This document shows positions 61,486 through 64,000 of a DNA stretch of 64,000 bases, piece after piece. Where the stretch lies: positions 62,001 through 126,000 of the forward strand of contig CALYLX010000146.1 in the NCBI GenBank assembly GCA_944990035.1, given 5' to 3'. Position 1 is the first letter of the stretch, and each line of letters starts with the position of its first letter. The stretch comes from Clitopilus passeckerianus. Its lineage: Eukaryota; Basidiomycota; Agaricomycetes; Agaricales; Entolomataceae. Below the pieces are notes generated by a model that had not been told where the DNA came from, ran no database searches, and worked only from the letters and a program-made list of their open reading frames with translations. The translations under genes and the position numbers were made by a program.

Positions 61486-64000
61486 TCACAACGGAAGCTT
61501 GCTCTGCCTGCTTGAAGGTGGTAGCTCCCCGAATGCAGCCTTTCCATCTACGATTGTAGCTTGAACCTTAGTACCCAGGATCTGATCGAATGGAACCTCC
61601 ATGATATCCCGGTCGAGGATAACAAAGTCGGCCTTCTTTCCAGGCGCCAGGGAGCCAGTACTGCCTTCCGTGAAGGCCGCATAAGCGGGGTCGAGGGTCA
61701 AGCCTTTGAGTGCCTGCTCGCGGGTAAGGCGTTCGGATGGGTACCTTCAGTACGATACGTCTGAGTAATTGGTGAATGCAGTATTAGAGGTGAAAACTTA
61801 CCATCCGCCAGGTCCATGTGGCGACGTCCCATCAGGTGTGAGCCGTGTTACTGCAGCATAGAATGTGTAGAGAGGGTTGATTGACTCGACGGGGAAATCG
61901 GACCCAAGGGGGAGGACATTGGCTGGAGAAGCTCTGGTGAAAGTAACGTAGTTTGTATGAGCGTATGATGAAGGAATAAAAACGGGAGTCTCACTGAAGG
62001 AGCGTCTGATATGCGTAAGCGCCTGTTATCCTCTCTGGTCCCTGTGATTCGACGGTCAATGGCTGTTACCAACAGAAAATAACCGACTTACCAATCGTGC
62101 CTCTGCGTAGGACATGTCCGATGTCCTGGAATCATGTCATTAAGGATACGCTGAAGTTTAATCAAAACACAAAACGTCACGCACGCATGGGTGGGTTGCA
62201 CACTCGCGATAACTTCAAGTATAGTGGTCAGCGAAATGGTTAGCAACAAGGCGAAGCCAAAACTCACCTCCAAGCTTGCCAATCCGTTCTAGGTCTTCTT
62301 TGGCGAATATCTGGGCATGCTCAATCCTTGGCCGCCACTCGCTGGCATTTGCGCCTCCTTTAATCAAGAGCTCCTCGTAGATGTCCAATATATCGTGGTT
62401 GCACGGTCACCGATACAATGAACTCCCTGTAGGCTTATTTTTAGTCCCATTTTGATTGAACTTGAGTGATTTACATACCACTTGGAAGCCGTCCTTCCAA
62501 AACTGCTTGATCCACTTTGAAAGGGTTTCAGGTGGGGTGAGAAGCAGGCCGTTAGTATTAGGTTTGTCGCTATATGGCTTAAGGAGCGCAGCTCCCCAGG
62601 ATCCAAGTGCACCTGAGAAAGGGAAGCTGAATGTCACCAGGTGACATTTCATGTACTACAGGGCACTTACCATCAGCATAAAGCTTCACGCCGCGAACTG
62701 TCAGATGCTCCTGGTGACCGTAATTCTCGAGTTTCGTGACCTTGTCACCCCAATATTCTTGCGACTCTACGTGGGCCAGAGTGTACACTCGAAGCTGTCC
62801 AGGGATTAGAATAGACGAAGAGGTTCAGCAATAGGACGAGCCTACAGGTAGTCTGCCTTCGTCTGCTTGTCTGTGACGTCCCGCAACAGTTAGTATACGG
62901 AATCAATGCGTAAAACAGACCGCAAACCTCTTGAATGTGTCAATGTGGTCGAGCCTTGCGTCAGCGTCATGTATGGTGGTTAAACCGTGTGAAAGCGCAT
63001 CTTCCATTGTCGTCCCAAAGAACTCGTCCCTCTGCTCATCGGTCCATTCCGGGGTTGGAATGAGGTCTTGAGCGTTATCGATGAATATGCCAGTGGGCTT
63101 TCCTTTAGAATCTCTGATGATTGCGCCGCCTTCTACCTCGGCCGGAAGCTCTCCCATAAGTTCCAAAACACGAGGAGATACCCAGCGGGCATGTCCATCC
63201 ACTCTCCTCAGAGAGATGGGCCTTCCGCGAAGGATGGGGTCACTATCGAGCTGAGCCTGGGCCCTTCGGTAAGTCGTGTGATGAGGACCCGAAGAATTAG
63301 AACTAACTGCTGTCGGGAACTGTTTTCCTTCCCATTTTGTCTGGTCCCAGCCCATGCCTTCTATCCACTTGTTGGTATCATTCTCAATTTCCGGGTGATT
63401 CTTGAGGTATTCTTTGATGAGTGTAACGACGTCTATTTGCAACGATGTTCAATTGCCTGCTTGTAAATTACGAGGGAGTCCGAACCTGGTACAGAAGACG
63501 CGTTCATAAGTGGGAGCTGCCTCATGAAGCCGTATTCAAGGATGTGCGCGTGCGCGTCTGAATAGTTCCCGGCTTCAGTTTTCGTGCGTTGCATGAATCA
63601 AAGTGCCCAAACCTGTAAGCCCCGGAACAATAATTGAATTAGCCTCGAGCATGGAAACGTGTGGTCCGAGTGCTTTGTTGATCCACTGAGGCAGATATTG
63701 GCTCCAGGTCCATTTCTGCTGCATTGCATCTGCGAAAAGCGTAAGTGTTTCTCTTGAGATTCAGGTGGTCAAAGCCTCTCCACCTAGATTTCCTACATCC
63801 AAGATTTTAGACCCGTCAACGTGAATACACTGAACACGTGGATTGGCACTGTCGACGGTGTATATTTTGCTCGCTCCAGAACATATGACATAGTCCGAGC
63901 GATTTATTGCGAACTGGAATGCTATTAGAAGTCCCCAGAGCCATAGGAAAGGTCCACGAGATAGAGTTGGGCCGGGAGGGCTCGCATTTCTTTGAACTGC
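61486..64000 (-). CDS. Amidohydrolase family 3 protein with N-terminal membrane segment (5' end outside window)
   Basis: Metal-dependent hydrolase of the YtcJ/AepA-like amidohydrolase group. From the right edge the protein reads SPPGPTLSRG, then a hydrophobic anchor FLWLWGLLIAFQFAI, and ASKIYTVDSANPRVQCIHVD. The metal site is in DAHAHILEYGFM (HxH). Then come RPISLRRVDGHARWVS, GLTTIHDADARLDH, VRGVKLYADGALGSWGAALL, VGVHCIGDRAN, RPRIEHAQIF, VIASVQPTHATSDM, PLGSDFPVESINPL and GSLAPGKKADFVILDRDI. It ends at 61486-61488. At 62399-62400 (AA on the coding strand) the frame needs one more base after GDRA; with it NHDILDIYEELL follows as expected. Substrate is unknown. The start codon lies beyond position 64000. 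The anchor suggests a membrane-bound enzyme facing the ER lumen or outside. Confidence 0.85.

Overview
This window comes from the nuclear genome of a filamentous basidiomycete, most likely an Agaricomycete. Genes are dense and on both strands. Almost all are split by many 45-70 base introns with GT..AG ends. The gene content is typical of mushroom-forming fungi: an adenylate-forming (aminoadipate-reductase-like) reductase, a fungal flavin-dependent halogenase, a Munc13/Git1-like protein, and GAPDH with a start codon alone in exon 1. I cannot name a genus from the sequence.

Layout. 0-6 kb: the 5' end of a gene that may be glucosamine-phosphate N-acetyltransferase, a nitrilase, a Cbf1-type bHLH factor, malate dehydrogenase with a peroxisome-type C-terminus, and an intron-containing tRNA-Tyr. 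6-13.6 kb is gene-poor, holding one Ser/Pro-rich protein and no other gene I can defend. 13.6-22 kb carries an APC-family amine/amino-acid permease and an adenylation-thiolation-reductase enzyme. 22-32 kb carries a coiled-coil protein, GAPDH and two small membrane proteins. 32-40.4 kb carries the Munc13/Git1-like protein and the ER-lumenal Hsp70 LHS1. 40.8-44.8 kb is a divergent pair: a 2-oxoglutarate/Fe(II) dioxygenase and a halogenase. 45-64 kb is housekeeping: importin beta-1, LSM7, a Cid1-type nucleotidyltransferase, PAN3, YAE1, TFIIE-beta, a hypothetical protein, and an amidohydrolase that runs off the right edge.

Two specialised-metabolism islands (permease plus reductase; dioxygenase plus halogenase) lie among conserved genes. 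The divergent dioxygenase/halogenase pair is the best candidate for something chemically new. LSM7, the Cid1-type polymerase and PAN3 form a chance-or-real neighbourhood of RNA-tail and decay factors.

A recurring oddity affects the whole window. In six conserved genes the reading frame can be kept only by adding one base, usually at a short homopolymer. There are nine such sites and I saw no convincing case of the opposite sign. I read this as under-called homopolymers in the assembly rather than six decaying genes, but in the reductase, with three sites, real decay cannot be excluded. Exon limits below were read by eye from splice signals and frame; treat internal junctions as proposals.
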